NCBI GenBank assembly: GCA_028023455.1
Contig: JAQFVV010006200.1
Coordinates: 5,776,506-5,840,505 of the forward strand
Reading direction: 5' to 3'
DNA length: 64,000 nucleotides
Source of the DNA: Epiperipatus broadwayi
Lineage: Eukaryota; Onychophora; Udeonychophora; Euonychophora; Peripatidae
Shown piece by piece: positions 1-11,460 of the stretch. Position 1 is the first letter of the stretch; each line of letters opens with the position of its first letter. The translations under genes and the position numbers were made by a program. The notes beneath the pieces were generated by a model, which was given only the letters and a program-made list of their open reading frames with translations, ran no database searches and was not told the DNA's origin.

Positions 1-367
1 AATTTTAATTCTATAAAGTTTTTGTTGAAAAAAATATTATTTTTTTTCCTAATGAATATTATTAATAATGTATATATATAATCTATATCTATCTGTTTTA
101 CCTTAAACGTTATTTAACTATATATGTTTAAAATAGTGGAAAAACCTTACATCATGTGATCATTGCTGATGTATTCTATATATAAACTGATTAAAAAAAC
201 CTAAACTCAGACAATGATAAATTGACATAAATATTTTGTTGTTTCTGATCGTATATATTTTATTATCATTACAGCAGTCAACATTTAGACAATCTCAATA
301 TCAATAACAATCTCATACTATATTTAAAAAAAGATATAAATTTATAAAAAGCTTTTATAATATGTAG

Positions 368-583
368 GGTATATGAGCACAGACTTGCACACGACCCACC
401 ACTCTCCACACTATCTTATATGTGTGGAGATGGTAATCTGGACCAACTGATGATTGCTGGTTTAGCATGTAATACGTATATTGGTGATTGTTTATCTTTT
501 CAACATATGTGTGTTCGAGTGTATCAGTGTTATGAGATAGTGTGGAGAGTGGTGGGTCGTGTGAAAGTCTGTGCTCATATACC
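368..583 (+). mobile_element. Family A foldback element, complete copy with hammerhead
   Basis: Inverted arms of about 50 bp lie at 368-418 and 534-583. The right arm contains GGAGAGTGGTGGGTCGTGTG followed by AAAGTCTGTGCTCATATACC, and the left arm is its near-perfect reverse complement. A hammerhead-like core lies in the centre at 432-492. In other copies the right end reads like a tRNA T-arm (TTCGAATCCC), so this is probably a non-autonomous retroelement whose 3' end was copied in inverse orientation at its 5' end. No clear target duplication was seen. The ORF crossing it is a by-product of the inverted repeat. Confidence 0.75.
432..492 (+). ncRNA. Type I hammerhead ribozyme, slightly decayed (family A)
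   Basis: The core CTGATGA is at 447-453. Stem II is 455-458 with 464-467. The GAA of the core is altered to GTA at 469-471, so activity is doubtful. Stem I pairs ACCAA (442-446) with TTGGT (481-485). After a TGG bulge it continues with 433-438 against 486-491. The predicted cleavage site is after A480. The architecture matches the intact copy at 8.4 kb. Confidence 0.7.
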
Positions 584-1236
584 TTATATATATATATAAA
601 CACAGGTATATAATAAGCCTGTGTGTTTCAGTTATTAAAAAGCTTTTATGTTATAATAATTGTACTTGCAAGCCACGTCGAATGAACTTTAATAATTTTT
701 TAGATTATAAATAGAAACTTTTAGATTTTTTTTTCTTCCAAAAAGCTGTCCTATTGACTAATCATTCCGTAGCTCCCAGGTTAACCTAGGTTACTAGAAA
801 TAAATGCTAGAGTTATGCTTGTAAAAAACAAAAAATATATATTTGTTAAATGATACGGACCTTAACCATTGGTGGCAGGTGTCATGCTTCTGTTTTTGAA
901 TCGTCCATGTTTTGCTCTTACTTTTTTTTTTTAGACAAAAAAAAACAACATATCCTCACATTTAAAAAATATAGCTTACTTTTTTAACTTATGGTTATAA
1001 ACAATGTTTGAAATCAAAAATTAAATAAAATTTTCAAAATAACGATAAACCACTGTTATTTGTCTTAATTTGAAGATTAAAGTTATTGAATAAGTTATGA
1101 TCTGAAAATATAGCATGAAAAAAGATCCATGGTTGAATCAGGATGATTCTCGGGATTATTCTCAGCTAGATAATAAAAGAAATATTTTAATAAAAATAAT
1201 AATAATCTCATTTGAACTAAAAAAAAAAAAAATATA
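584..1236. other. AT-rich spacer, nothing recognised
   Basis: AT-rich sequence with A and T runs. No open frame, repeat boundary or RNA gene could be supported. Confidence 0.5.
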
Positions 1237-1422
1237 ATGGTTTATTGCTCAGGAATTCATAAGAAGTTTGAGTGCAGAATCGATCCTGGGTCCCTCCAAT
1301 CGCAAGTCAGATGCTCTACCAAAATGGTAATGGTTTTATTATTTGGGAATTCATATGAAATTCGAGCATCAAAATTGACTCTGGATCCTCCAATTTTAAG
1401 TTGGATGCTCTATTAACCAATA
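1237..1422 (-). repeat. Two adjacent tRNA-derived SINE copies
   Basis: Two similar units, 1237-1326 and about 1330-1422, are read on the minus strand. Each begins with a tRNA-like head: TTGGTAGAGCATCTGACTT is box A plus anticodon-stem-like sequence, and GGATCGATTCT is box B-like. Each ends in a short body with CAATAAACCA, or a close variant, at the lower coordinate. Related units sit at 17.1, 28.4, 41.0 and 42.0 kb. The second unit is more diverged. No target duplications were resolved. Confidence 0.65.
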
Positions 1423-1759
1423 TAAGGAGATGCAAAAGAATACTGCATTGTTATTAAAAATAGGCTAAGGACTTGGTTCGACAGGGTTATTCCAGATTCA
1501 TCATTTAGAGCAAAATTACCATCCAAAATAACCATTTAATCAGAAAAAATATAATACAAAATCAAAAATATAACTGTAAATATGTATATAAAATTAATTG
1601 CTATTCATATAATATAGTTTGAGTTTAGTAAAAACTAATATAAAACTTTTAAAAGCATAAAATAAAAAATACACAGTATACATGATCTTGAGTTAGGTAG
1701 GCATATTGTTTGCAAAACTTCTGCTTTCAAGTTTGGAAATAAATTTTAATACTACATTC

Positions 1760-1945
1760 TAATTCTGTTTTTTGCCTCAGGAGATCAACTGATGAGTGCT
1801 GGTTCAGCACAAAATATAGATATTGGAGATCATTAATTTTTTTCACATGTATGTTGTCATGTGTATCAGTTATACAAGATGGAGTGAATAGCTGAAGGGA
1901 GTTTGAAAGTCTGTGTTCAAATTCTCTATAATGACATATAAAGTT
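1760..1945 (+). mobile_element. Family A element with hammerhead, left arm lost
   Basis: This carries the family A core GATGAGTGCTGGTTCAGCAC, the downstream TTTTTTTCACATGTATGTTG stretch and the right end TTGAAAGTCTGTGTTCAAAT. The last part is a tRNA T-arm-like (box B-like) end. The left inverted arm of the complete copy at 368 is not recognisable here. Confidence 0.7.
1779..1832 (+). ncRNA. Type I hammerhead ribozyme relic (family A)
   Basis: CTGATGA is at 1789-1795. It is followed by the best stem II of the family, GTGCTG (1796-1801) with CAGCAC (1805-1810), six pairs with a 3-nt loop. The G of the core GAAA is changed to A at 1811. Stem I starts with the AA before the core against TTGG after A1822. 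It is likely inactive because of the core change. Confidence 0.65.
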
Positions 1946-2737
1946 CGGTATATATATATATATTATACTTGTATTCAAATATTAAAATTAATCTTTTAAA
2001 AGCACAAACACATTTAAACTAATAAAAAAATCATTCTACTTTTACTTTCTCACTTGAAAATTATTTTTTTGAGGACATTAGCTTTTCAAAAAAGACATGA
2101 AAGAATATGTGCACACATATTCCATGTCAATCAGTTGCGTTTGTTATAGCATTTTTTTCATGATAATGTTAGTCAGTTTTCTAAATTCAGATTTTAAAGT
2201 TTATAGTTAAAATTATTATATAGAGAGAATAAAATGCTACTAAAGGTATCAACAAACAGGTAAGCAAAGCAAATTGGTAGCTTAAGCTTTACAAAACATA
2301 ACAAATATGTAATCAATATTATATCATTTGCCTTCACTATACAAAATCTCTTAATTTAATAAGAAAAAGTGTTTGTTGTATAGTTTGATTACAATTTAAG
2401 CTTTCATTATATAGATCTCACTGTAAGATGTTTGATTATGATAGATCTTTGTGGGGATATACTGATGAGGTTTTTACTTACAGTGAATTTTTAAATTTGA
2501 TTAAATGCATTTACATCGATTTTAAAGATTTTTTAAAAATAATTATTATTTTAAAAAAATTATTTTATTGACATTTAATCCATCTATCTTTTTGAATTCA
2601 TGGCAGTGCAGTGATTGACCCAAAAGCTAAAAGTTAGTGGATAGAAGTACACTCTGTTCCTATTGATGCACTAATGTCTATTGACTTTCAAAGCAATTAA
2701 CCATTTGATTATTTATATAAATATATAATAAGAAAAT

Positions 2738-2800
2738 ATTAGTGGTGTAATGATTACAGTATTGGTCTACTATGCTCATGGACTTATATTCGAACCCAAG
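2738..2800 (+). repeat. tRNA-like SINE head (fragment)
   Basis: TAGTGGTGTAATGATTACAG resembles a tRNA D-arm (box A), and ATTCGAACCC about 35 nt downstream resembles box B. There is no cloverleaf good enough for a working tRNA. Read as a decayed tRNA-derived SINE. Confidence 0.35.
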
Positions 2801-3229
2801 CTGAAGCTGAATATTTTTTTTAGATAGCCCAGAATGAAATATTTTTTTAGTAACTGACATGTAATTAACCCTGCTAGTTATTTGGTAGATTTAAAGCAGT
2901 CTCAAAGCTCTTGAGCATTTTATTATAAAATAACAGTGAAAAACAAACCCATTATTACACTACTGGTTGCAGCAACTTTTCCTTTTCTTTTTTATTTATT
3001 TATTTATTTTTAAAAATAATTAGTTAATATATAGGTAACTAAAGATTGAAAATTTGTGAAATCTAAAAAGCCATAGCTTGGTATAATATTTTTGGTTCAT
3101 CTATTGATTATACCTCTTGTCTTATACAGATCATCTACAATTAATCAAATCATCACTAATTCAGAAACTCATCATCTAGACAAAATTACAAAGTATAATT
3201 TTGATTTATTGTTTCAATTACAGGTATTT

Positions 3230-3373
3230 GGGATTCAAACTCAGAATTTCACACGACCCACTACTCTCAGTGCCATCTCATATTGCTGTTCAACATGTGT
3301 GTGATCAGGTGGGTCAGCAATTTTTGATGGCACTGAGAGTAGTGGGTCGTATGAAAGTCTGAGTTCGAATCCC
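3230..3373 (+). repeat. Family A foldback copy lacking the hammerhead
   Basis: Long arms at 3230-3288 and 3315-3373 are nearly perfect inverted copies. The right arm ends in GTCTGAGTTCGAATCCC, a good tRNA T-arm with box B. Between the arms is ATGTGTGTGATCAGGTGGGT, which has a box A-like match. The hammerhead segment of the complete copies is missing. The shape suggests a tRNA-like unit whose 3' half was duplicated in inverse orientation. Confidence 0.7.
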
Positions 3374-4334
3374 GCATATATTACATATATAAATGCAGGT
3401 TTAAATCTGTACAATGTATTAATTACGGGTTTGAAAATAAATTTTCATTGGGAATAAAAATATGTACAAAATTATAGATAGTAAAATCAATACTTATTTA
3501 AAATTTTAACCAAGTTTGGATTTATAATGAGGTGGGAAAGATTTATTATTGAAATCTGAAAATTATACAAATCCTAAAAAGAAAACTCTGGAACCAGGAA
3601 TTTTGGATTCCTATAAGTCTACTTGTACTAAATGCTATACTAAGTTTCAACTATTATATTGTTTCTTATCTATGAGTTAAAATAATAAAATTATATTGGT
3701 TGACATATAAATAACTAGATAATAAGAATTTGTCAAATATAAGGAACCATTACTAGGTGTAATTTTTTTCATTTATTGATTATACTTATATTAAGTTTAA
3801 CCTTCCCTTCTCTAACAATCATTATAATGTAGGTCTTGATTTTTTTAATTAATATTTTACTTATATTTTGTTTTGCTTTCTTCTATTTTTGTTCTAGCTT
3901 TTTCCAAATGTCTTATTTCTAATAGCTATCGTAAGTCAGACAAGTTAATGACAGGGTTAAGTAGAAAATTATCATATCAAACTATATACAGAAAACAGTC
4001 ATAAACCACTCTCATAATTTACGTTGAAAATATTATGAACACGCACAAAAACAAGCAGAAGGGAGATTATTTTGGTGAAATACATTCACAGAAGTAGATA
4101 TCTACTTGAAAACTGTTAATAATACTCATGTTTTTATTTTTAGCATTTTAATCACTAATAATAATTTATTTGAATGTTATGAGAAGTGATTTTATTTACA
4201 ATAAATAAATAAAATTAATTATTAATACATTTGTAAGATTAAGAATAAACAAGTATTTATTTATTTACACGTATCCCCATATAGCACATTACTTCTGCAA
4301 TGCAATTTCAGATGAATTATAACAATTTCCATCT

Positions 4335-4453
4335 TTTCTTTTTTTTTTTTTAAGTGTCATAGCATCGGCCGAGACGCGAACCCGCAACCCGGGCAACTGC
4401 CTGCAAGTGCAAGGCAGTCGCGCTGACCTCTCGACCACCAATGCAAGACAACA
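4335..4453 (-). repeat. Short tRNA-derived SINE with A tail
   Basis: On the minus strand the unit starts GCATTGGTGGTCGAGAGG (acceptor 5' strand plus box A TGGTCGAGAGG). It continues through GGGTTCGCGTCTC (box B-like) and closes with CCGATGC, which pairs with GCATTGG as a 7-bp acceptor stem. TATGACACTT and a poly-A run follow directly. The element is therefore little more than a tRNA plus ten bases and a tail. Other copies lie at 19.8, 22.8, 34.6 and 41.5 kb. Confidence 0.75.
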
Positions 4454-4558
4454 AATATTGCAATAATATAAAATGTTTGTTTGATGAAGTAAGAAAATAA
4501 ACATTTTATGACAAACTGTGTATTTGAATTTAAGTTAATTTATTATTATTTTAATTAG

Positions 4559-4715
4559 AGGGAATTTGAACCCAGACTTTCAAGCTCCCTTTAGTCATCC
4601 ACTCTATCGTATACAACCGATATACATGTGAAAAAAATAAATGATCACCATTATATATATTTCATGCCACTTATCAGTTGGGTCTGGATGATCATCTCCC
4701 ACACATATACATAAT
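4559..4715 (-). mobile_element. Family A element, minus strand, decayed hammerhead
   Basis: Read on the minus strand it runs from the GGGAGATGATCATCC segment through the hammerhead region to AAAGTCTGGGTTCAAATTCC, which contains a canonical tRNA B box. The left inverted arm is absent. This copy gives the clearest tRNA-like 3' end of the family. Confidence 0.7.
4643..4698 (-). ncRNA. Decayed hammerhead ribozyme (family A)
   Basis: The core CTGATAA (complement of 4671-4677) has lost the essential G8, and stem II is mostly deleted. The GAAA strand and the outer stem I pairs (GATGATC with GATCATT) remain. Not expected to cleave. Confidence 0.55.
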
Positions 4716-6069
4716 CCATGTTCAGTTTATATTAAAATAGAAAATCTTGAAACTCTAGTGGTCAGGTTTCAATCTTCACCACTCTTCAGCTATCCATATC
4801 ATTGAAAATTGGATGATGGCATGTTCAAAGCCCTTGTTTGCCAATTTAATTGTCATACCAGTATTGACTTCAAGTCATTCTGATTTCTTATATATAGGAT
4901 GGTCCTTAAGACTATTTAGAAGAGGTATGGGAAGAATACAGGCTGAATCCATAATATTATTATTATTTTTTAAAATAAACTATTAATAACAAATTATTCA
5001 CAAATATCAACTTTTATACAAGAAAATAAATTTAAGTTACATAGTCAAATATATAACAAAATATAAAATATGAAAACATAAGCAATACAATTGATGCTTC
5101 AAATCAGATGAAGAATGATTTAAATTAAAAGAAAATAAAATTTTATGTGAGTGGATATGAAATTTATTTACAATTTATACACGTTTTATGTATCTGCATC
5201 AAAGGATAAGATTATGAATTAGAGCTAAAATATTATACAGCTCAGAAAAACATTAGATTTCCAAGTTTTGTTCATAGTATTTCTAGGTAGAGTATATAAG
5301 CATATCTTAAACATGCTCTTTATTATTTATTTTTTAAGAAAGTATTTCATATTGTCAAAATGATAAAACAACACGCAAGCCACATAGTTCCATGATCATG
5401 AATAATTACAGTGGCATGTGGCATTATAGGAATGAAAGAATGTAATTTGTTTTTAAGTAATAGCTTGGGATTAATTATATGTTTGTGAATTACAAAATGG
5501 TGTAAAGATAAAGTATGAATAGGTTTGAAGTATGTGTAAGCACATTTTTGGCTGATTTTTACACAAGCCACAAATTGGTTCAAGATTTAATTTAAATTTA
5601 TTAATAAGGAAAGTTTTGGTAGTAATGTGTAAGTTAATCTAAAATGTTAATCTGACTCAGGAACATAAGTATATTGGAATTTGATTATAATTTTGGACAT
5701 TGGTAATTTATTACTTTTAATTTTTATTAAAAATAGTAAAATAATTGAACAACTTTTAATTTCCGATTGTAAAACTATTGAAATTTATTTTGCTGCAACA
5801 AATGCAGTAGATGTTTTTAATCACCTGCCCAGTACTACTTTCTTGGTATACTTAGTGTAGTAATATTTTTTTTAAAAAAGCATGGTTTGGTTTATTGAAT
5901 GAAATTATTGTGCTTAACCTGGCATTTTTGGTGCTTAAGTGACAACCTCATCAGCAAGTGACTAATTATTTTATTATTTAAGAGGAGTGGTAGGTTGCCA
6001 CTATTTGCACCATTTATTGTCCATATATATATATATCAGTAACTAAGTAGGGGTCATTACCACAGCCAT
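4716..6069. other. Intronic sequence, nothing recognised
   Basis: AT-rich sequence with short AT microsatellites. The ORFs of 78 codons or fewer have no recognisable protein features. The block at about 4740-4940 is slightly more complex and may be an old repeat, but I could not assign it. Confidence 0.4.
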
Positions 6070-6182
6070 CATGCTTAAATAAAAAATTTAGCAATCTGTT
6101 GTCATGACAGTATTATGATTTATTTTGTATTGACAACAAATTGCTGTTATTTTTTTTTTTTTTTGTATTATTTAAGCACAGG
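6070..6182. repeat. Small foldback repeat
   Basis: The left part has CATGCTTAAATA and AGCAATCTGTTGTCA. The right part has TTGACAACAAATTGCTG and ATTTAAGCACAGG in the opposite order and orientation. This gives an imperfect hairpin with arms of about 40-50 bp. A poly-T run interrupts the right arm. Confidence 0.5.
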
Positions 6183-7689
6183 ACCATTATTATATGATAT
6201 ACATGAGCATGGAAGAAACTCACAGATTAATGTTAGTGCATTTATCTAATCTGCCCACAATTTAGGCTTTTAATTTGGGTACAACTTGAAGAGTTTTTCA
6301 AATTCCAAGTGATTTCAATCTAGCTAGCTATAGTTATTGGTCAGTTAAGGCTAACTATTATTAGTAGGAGAAACAAGAAAAGAAAACCACGAACATGTGT
6401 TTAGCCTGATGAATATTGTCTTCTATATTATTAATTCTTTGCAGTGGTGGCGGAAAGACTTTTTTATTCTGCAGTGGTTATTTAAAGGTAGTTTAAAACA
6501 ATCTTTAAATTATCCATTATAAGGTAAAGACTTTTTGAACAATTTATACAAAGAGGCTTGGCAATTACAAAATGGTGAGGATTTGAATGTTTTTCCATTA
6601 ATGTTTTATCCTATAGTTAAAAACAGATAAATACACTGTATTGAACAATGTTGGATAGTTAACTAATTTAACTATAAGCTGGTCACACAAAACAATTTTA
6701 ATGCTAAAGGCTATATTAGACATATGTGCTGTAGTTTGCCATTGTGTGTGTGTGTGAATGAGCGATTGGGTGTTTAAACTTAGGATGACTGATCTCAGCA
6801 TCTACTATTCTCTCTTCTGTATAAGGGAAAACAAGACTCTTCTGATGCATTATTATATTTTTTTACTCTCATCTTCTAATCATTCTTTTGTTAGCCATTG
6901 TTTTTATGCCATTCCAAATGGTCATATCTTTATTTTAACTTCTATAATTACCACAGCCTAAATTTTTAAGGGATATGTAGTTGCAAGTTATCAACGATAA
7001 TTAAATATTAAGTTGATCATAGTATATACCCTATTGCCTACGTTATGAATATATGACGTTTCGCATGAATGTATTGTTGGATATTGCATTATTAATTATT
7101 TTTGACGTTTTTACTATCAAAATTTTTAATAAATTATTACTGATCTACAAAATTGAATTTATACTAATTAAAGAAGTATAGCAAAAGAAATGATTTGTAA
7201 TTCCAAAACTCTAAAGTGTTATTTCCAATGTACAATTTATTGGTTAAATATAACTCACACCTTAAGTGAAGTAGTTTTTCAGTTTTACGAGGCATAACTT
7301 TTTCAAGAACTGATAATTAGTGCTTGTAAACCAACCCCACGTGGTGCTGTGAAATCATTATTTGATTTCACTTAGTTTTATATAATATTGCTTTAACTTC
7401 CTGAAACTAAAACAAATATTTATTTCTTCCTAAACAATCACGCAAAATCGTTACAAAAGAAATCTATCAATTTAGACTATCCGCCTTCCCACCTAAAGCA
7501 CCTCCCCCTATTTATTAATAGTATAATTAAAATATAAAGAGCTTTTTGGCATAATAAAACAAATGCTATTCTATAGTAATAAAATGTACATTTAAAAAGT
7601 AGAAACAAGCAAAGAACATTGTTAAAGAAAACAAACAAAAAAAAATAACAATGAAGACGAAATATTATTCAGTTAAAATATATAGTTTA
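6183..7689. other. Intronic sequence, nothing recognised
   Basis: AT-rich, with a short TG run near 6745. No repeat boundary or coding signal could be supported. Confidence 0.4.
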
Positions 7690-8034
7690 CGTCCCCACCC
7701 CACCCCAACCCTTTCCTCCCCCCCCCCCCCCCAAAAAAATTTTTTTTTAAAAATAAATTTATTTAATTTTTATATATATTATTTTTTTTTTTATTTTAAA
7801 ATAAAATTATTACATAATTTTTTTTTTTTAAAATAAAAAAAATTTAAATAATATATTATAATTTTTTTTTTAAAAATATTTTTTTTTTTTATTTATTTTT
7901 ATTTATAACATCCAATCAAATATTAATTAAAAAAAAAAAAAATAGTCCCCCCCCTCTATTAAAAAAAAAATGGTGCCCCCCCCCCGCCGGTTTGTATAAA
8001 TGGTTTTTTAAGTAAAAAAGGTTGTGGACTCCTG
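7690..8034. mobile_element. Possible hAT element remnant with degenerate consensus
   Basis: The right end GGTTGTGGACTCCTG (8020-8034) is the reverse complement of CAGGAGTCCACAACC, a hAT-like terminal inverted repeat. The C-rich start near 7691-7715 could be the corrupted left end. Between them the sequence collapses into runs of C, A and T (7720-7985) that look more like a failed consensus than biology. No clean 8-bp target duplication was seen. Confidence 0.35.
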
Positions 8035-8355
8035 GTTTGTGATTCAAAGGTGTGGCTTTCTTTAATTTTGAATTAGGCTATGTGGCGTAATAGGCTTTAT
8101 TATTATAAATATATTTAAATTTGAGATGCTAGATTAAATTATGTTTAAGAGATTAACAAGCAATAACATATTACTATCGATGATGATCGTGGTTTAATGC
8201 ATTAGTAGCTAATTCATCTCCCTCGCTCGAACGTCACTTGACTTTCCGAGCGATTTACTGAGCGTTCCATCATCAGATTTTCAATTGGATAGACAGTTGG
8301 AGCGTGAAGTGGATTGAAGCCTGTCCATTAAAGTATGAAGATTGGCTATCTTAAT

Positions 8356-8548
8356 ATATATCTGAGCACTTATTGCATATATGTGTAGAGATGATAATCT
8401 GGACCAACTGATGATTGCTAGTTTAGCATGAAATACATATTTTGGTGATTATTTATCTTTTCGTCATATATGTGTTCAAGAGTATCAGTGTTATTAGAGT
8501 GGAGAGTGGTGGGTCGTGTGAAAGTCTGTGCTCATATACCCTATATAT
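8356..8548 (+). mobile_element. Family A element with intact-looking hammerhead
   Basis: Most of the left arm is deleted: TGAGCAC at 8362 is followed almost directly by the TATATGTGTAGAGATG segment. The hammerhead and the right arm (8495-8548, GGAGAGTGGTGGGTCGTGTG and on to CTCATATACCC) are well preserved and nearly identical to the copy at 368-583. Confidence 0.75.
8391..8455 (+). ncRNA. Type I hammerhead ribozyme, core intact (family A)
   Basis: CTGATGA is at 8408-8414 and GAAA at 8430-8433, both intact. Stem II is TGCTA (8416-8420) with TAGCA (8424-8428). Stem III is ATA (8433-8435) with TAT (8438-8440) and a 2-nt loop. Stem I pairs ACCAA (8403-8407) with TTGGT (8442-8446). It then has a TGG bulge and ATAATC (8394-8399) with GATTAT (8447-8452). 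Predicted cleavage is after T8441, a NUH site. A U-U pair stands where G10.1-C11.1 is usual, and stem III is very short, so it may cleave poorly as a monomer. Confidence 0.8.
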
Positions 8549-10235
8549 TAGATTGTTTATTATATTACCTCTGTCTAATTATCTTCATTTGCAATCGGGG
8601 AGAGGTGGAACTTAACATACAATTTTTACAAATGTAATACAATGAGCAGCATTAAAAAGATTTTTTAAAATGTCGAAAAGTGAAAAACTCTTGACAAAAA
8701 AAAAAAAAGAAAACTTTAAATTAGCGGGATTAAGGATTTCTTTTAATGATATGGAATAAAAAAAACTCTTGGATTTTGTGACTTTTTTGAATGACTTTTG
8801 TGTAAATATTTTTACTCGTATTCCTCTACATAGAATAGAATGGCGGATCATGAATCGATTCCCAGTTGAAATATATATAAAAAGATACCTATGTCTCGGG
8901 CTCGAACATCATGTAACTTCCAGAACTAATGATCACACGACCCCCCCCCCTCTTAAAGAGTAATTACTAGCAAATATATATAATAAACATGAATTGCAGT
9001 ATTTATGAAATAGATATATATAAATTATGCAACATTTGTATTTTTACCTTGAAATCGATATTTTACTTCATTAACAACATATAGTTAATGATGTAGATTA
9101 TTGATTTTAATTTAAAAAGGCAGATGGTGCATAATTTGTATTATTATAAATATAATAATGATGACAAATATATATCCTGCATGATTTAGTACAATTAGTA
9201 AAATAGTGAACTTCGGAGCTTTTAAAGTTCGTGAATTATGGCTTCAATGCTGTCATTTTTCAAGTGCTCTTACTTTTTAAAACTCCCAAGTAATAAACCA
9301 TTCAATTATATATATATATATTTTATAATTTTGAAATCATATAATTTAAGGTTTCATAAGTTTTGGTTCTGATTTAGAGTGCACTCATGTCCATTTTGAA
9401 ATCTAAAGACCACCCAAAACAACCGCTGACATATCCAAATGTTAAATGACCGACTAATCCACACATGGTCACAATACGACTAATCATTACAAAATCGCAA
9501 TCAACATCAATAATTAAAAAATTAAAGTGCAAATTTCATACAACAATGCTTGATCAAATCACGTGACTAAAGTATACAAAATATAAAATATGAGAGTAAC
9601 TAATAAATTTCTAAATACTACAAACTATAATTTCTAAAATACAAATTTAAATTACTTAAATAGAAAAAGTAAAGGAAAAAAAATAATGGATACATACATT
9701 AATTAAAAAACCACATGTTCAATAAATGTAAAACCGATCAAACCAGGCTTATAATTTCGAAATATTAAAAGCTTCTAAAATACAAATTTTATTACAGTAT
9801 AGACTTATAACCACATGTTGAAATAATGTAAATGTTGAAAAACTTGAAGCATATTAATTCTACAATTAATAATAAATCCGATTTTATCTTAACATTAGTC
9901 AAAATAATAATTGTCTAAAGTAAGGAATATTAATTTTACAATTAATAAATCAGATTTTTTCTTACCAAAATAAGTAATGTTGGGTGCTAAATTTCTCACA
10001 TTGTATTATTTGCTGATGGATAGATAAAAATAATCTACATGAGAGATGCTAATGCTACTCTACCGATAGTGAAAATATTAGAACACTTTGAATCCAAAAC
10101 CTCTTTTGTACCCCCTGTCAGAAGTTTAGATTTTAAACTGAACTTGCATGGAATCAGTATGTCTTACACTCACGGTTCTCAGATCATTCGATCCACCATC
10201 TTGTTACATTTAACATGATTTTTTTTTTTCTACAA
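8549..10235. other. Intronic sequence; possible SINE tail near 9290
   Basis: Mostly AT-rich with nothing recognised. At 9285-9302 the motif AACTCCCAAGTAATAAACCA resembles the 3' end of the tRNA-derived SINE family at 1.3 and 41.0 kb, so roughly 9190-9300 may be an old copy in plus orientation. Confidence 0.35.
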
Positions 10236-10620
10236 TAAAATTTGCATTTTTTATGACGTTTTTTCTGAAATGCAATTTTTAATTATTATTTTTTCTCCTT
10301 TTTTTTACATTTAACATTCGTAAAATGTTTTTCCCCATCGAAATTGACTCTCTCATGGCTTGATTTGATTATTCAATTGACAATGTATATCTTTGTGAGC
10401 CTTCTCTTTGTTCAAAAAGATGTATGTATTTTTTTTTGTAAGACGAAATTTACATTTGTTGTAATTTTTTTTTTGAAATGCAATTTTTAATTTTTTTTTC
10501 CTTATTTTTTTAGATTTAGCTTTCATAAAATGTATGGATTCTCTCACGGCTTACTCTGATTGCTTGCTCCGATTACTGATATGTGTATTTCTAAGCCTTC
10601 TCTTTGTAGAAGCTAATCTT
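10236..10620. repeat. Diverged tandem duplication of about 200 bp
   Basis: Two units, about 10236-10430 and 10440-10620, share GAAATGCAATTTTTAATT, a CTCTC(A)TGGCTT/CTCTCACGGCTT block and AGCCTTCTCTTTGT in the same order. The T-rich parts vary in length. No coding potential. Confidence 0.55.
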
Positions 10621-11044
10621 GGTGATAATTCAGATCTAGAAATGTCATTGATCAAAAAAAAAAGTTGGTGAAGTCATTTTATTTGCAGGTCAAGCATGGG
10701 AATTGCATCTAGCGCTTTTTCATGACCAAAGTTTGAACTTGGAATCATAATGTTTATGAGTCGTGCCTGCCAGGGATTAATTTTCCCATCAATAAGTATT
10801 TAATTAATGTTTTTTATTACTTATATTTTTATATAATGAAATATGTGTCGAAAAATAATAAATACGCTGCAGAATTTTAGGTTTACATTTCAATGTGACA
10901 ATAAAAACATGCACATCCACACTCAGAGAATAATATATCTACATGGTTAGTGCAATAGGCAAGATATATCATGATTTTATTTATATGATCATTCATTTAT
11001 TGTATGATTACAGAAGCATTATACTCATTTGTTACAGTTTTGTA

Positions 11045-11125
11045 ATAATCTCTTGAACACAGACTTTCAAGCATGCTCAGCCATCCACTATCTCTTATAT
11101 CAATTCCCACACACATATATAACCA
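11045..11125 (-). repeat. Family A fragment, hammerhead deleted
   Basis: The minus strand ends in GCTTGAAAGTCTGTGTTCAAG, the tRNA-like right end of family A, preceded by GAGATAGTGGATGGCTGAGC. The ribozyme segment is missing. Confidence 0.6.
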
Positions 11126-11382
11126 GTGCTCATAATAAATGTGTTATTTTAATGTTTATTGATTTGCTGAGTTTTTATTCATTTTATCTTAGAGAAATTT
11201 TTGCTTGACTTTTTTTTTTTCAAGTATACTTTTTACTTGAAAAGAATACATATTTTAGGTCACACCCCATTTTTCAATAATATAATAATTAATATATAAT
11301 AATACATTACAATTTAGTAAAGTTCTCATTGCATAATATATCATAAATTGTTCTTACTGTTATTTTTCCCCCCACTAAAAAA

Positions 11383-11460
11383 CAAACATATTTCTAGCAG
11401 ATACCCTGCATGCAAGGACAACCAAACATTTCTAGCAGATACCCTGATATGGAAGGACAG
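11383..11460. repeat. 38-bp tandem duplication
   Basis: TTTCTAGCAGATACCCTG occurs at 11391 and again at 11429, and both are followed by an AAGGACA motif. The small ORF that starts here is not recognised and has no family features. A good GTAAGT donor-like site at about 11537 is noted but not used. Confidence 0.6.

Noticed and set aside
355-603. 82-codon ORF on the minus strand
   Set aside because: It reads through both arms of the family A foldback. The open frame comes from the repeat structure, and no protein features are seen.
2462-2480. CTGATGAGG as another hammerhead core
   Set aside because: No GAAA strand or pairing stems at a suitable distance.
6405-6425. CTGATGAATATTG as another hammerhead core
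   Set aside because: No stem II partner and no GAAA downstream.
7651-7836. 61-codon ORF with Pro and Phe runs
   Set aside because: It is made of C and T homopolymer runs in a region that looks like failed consensus.
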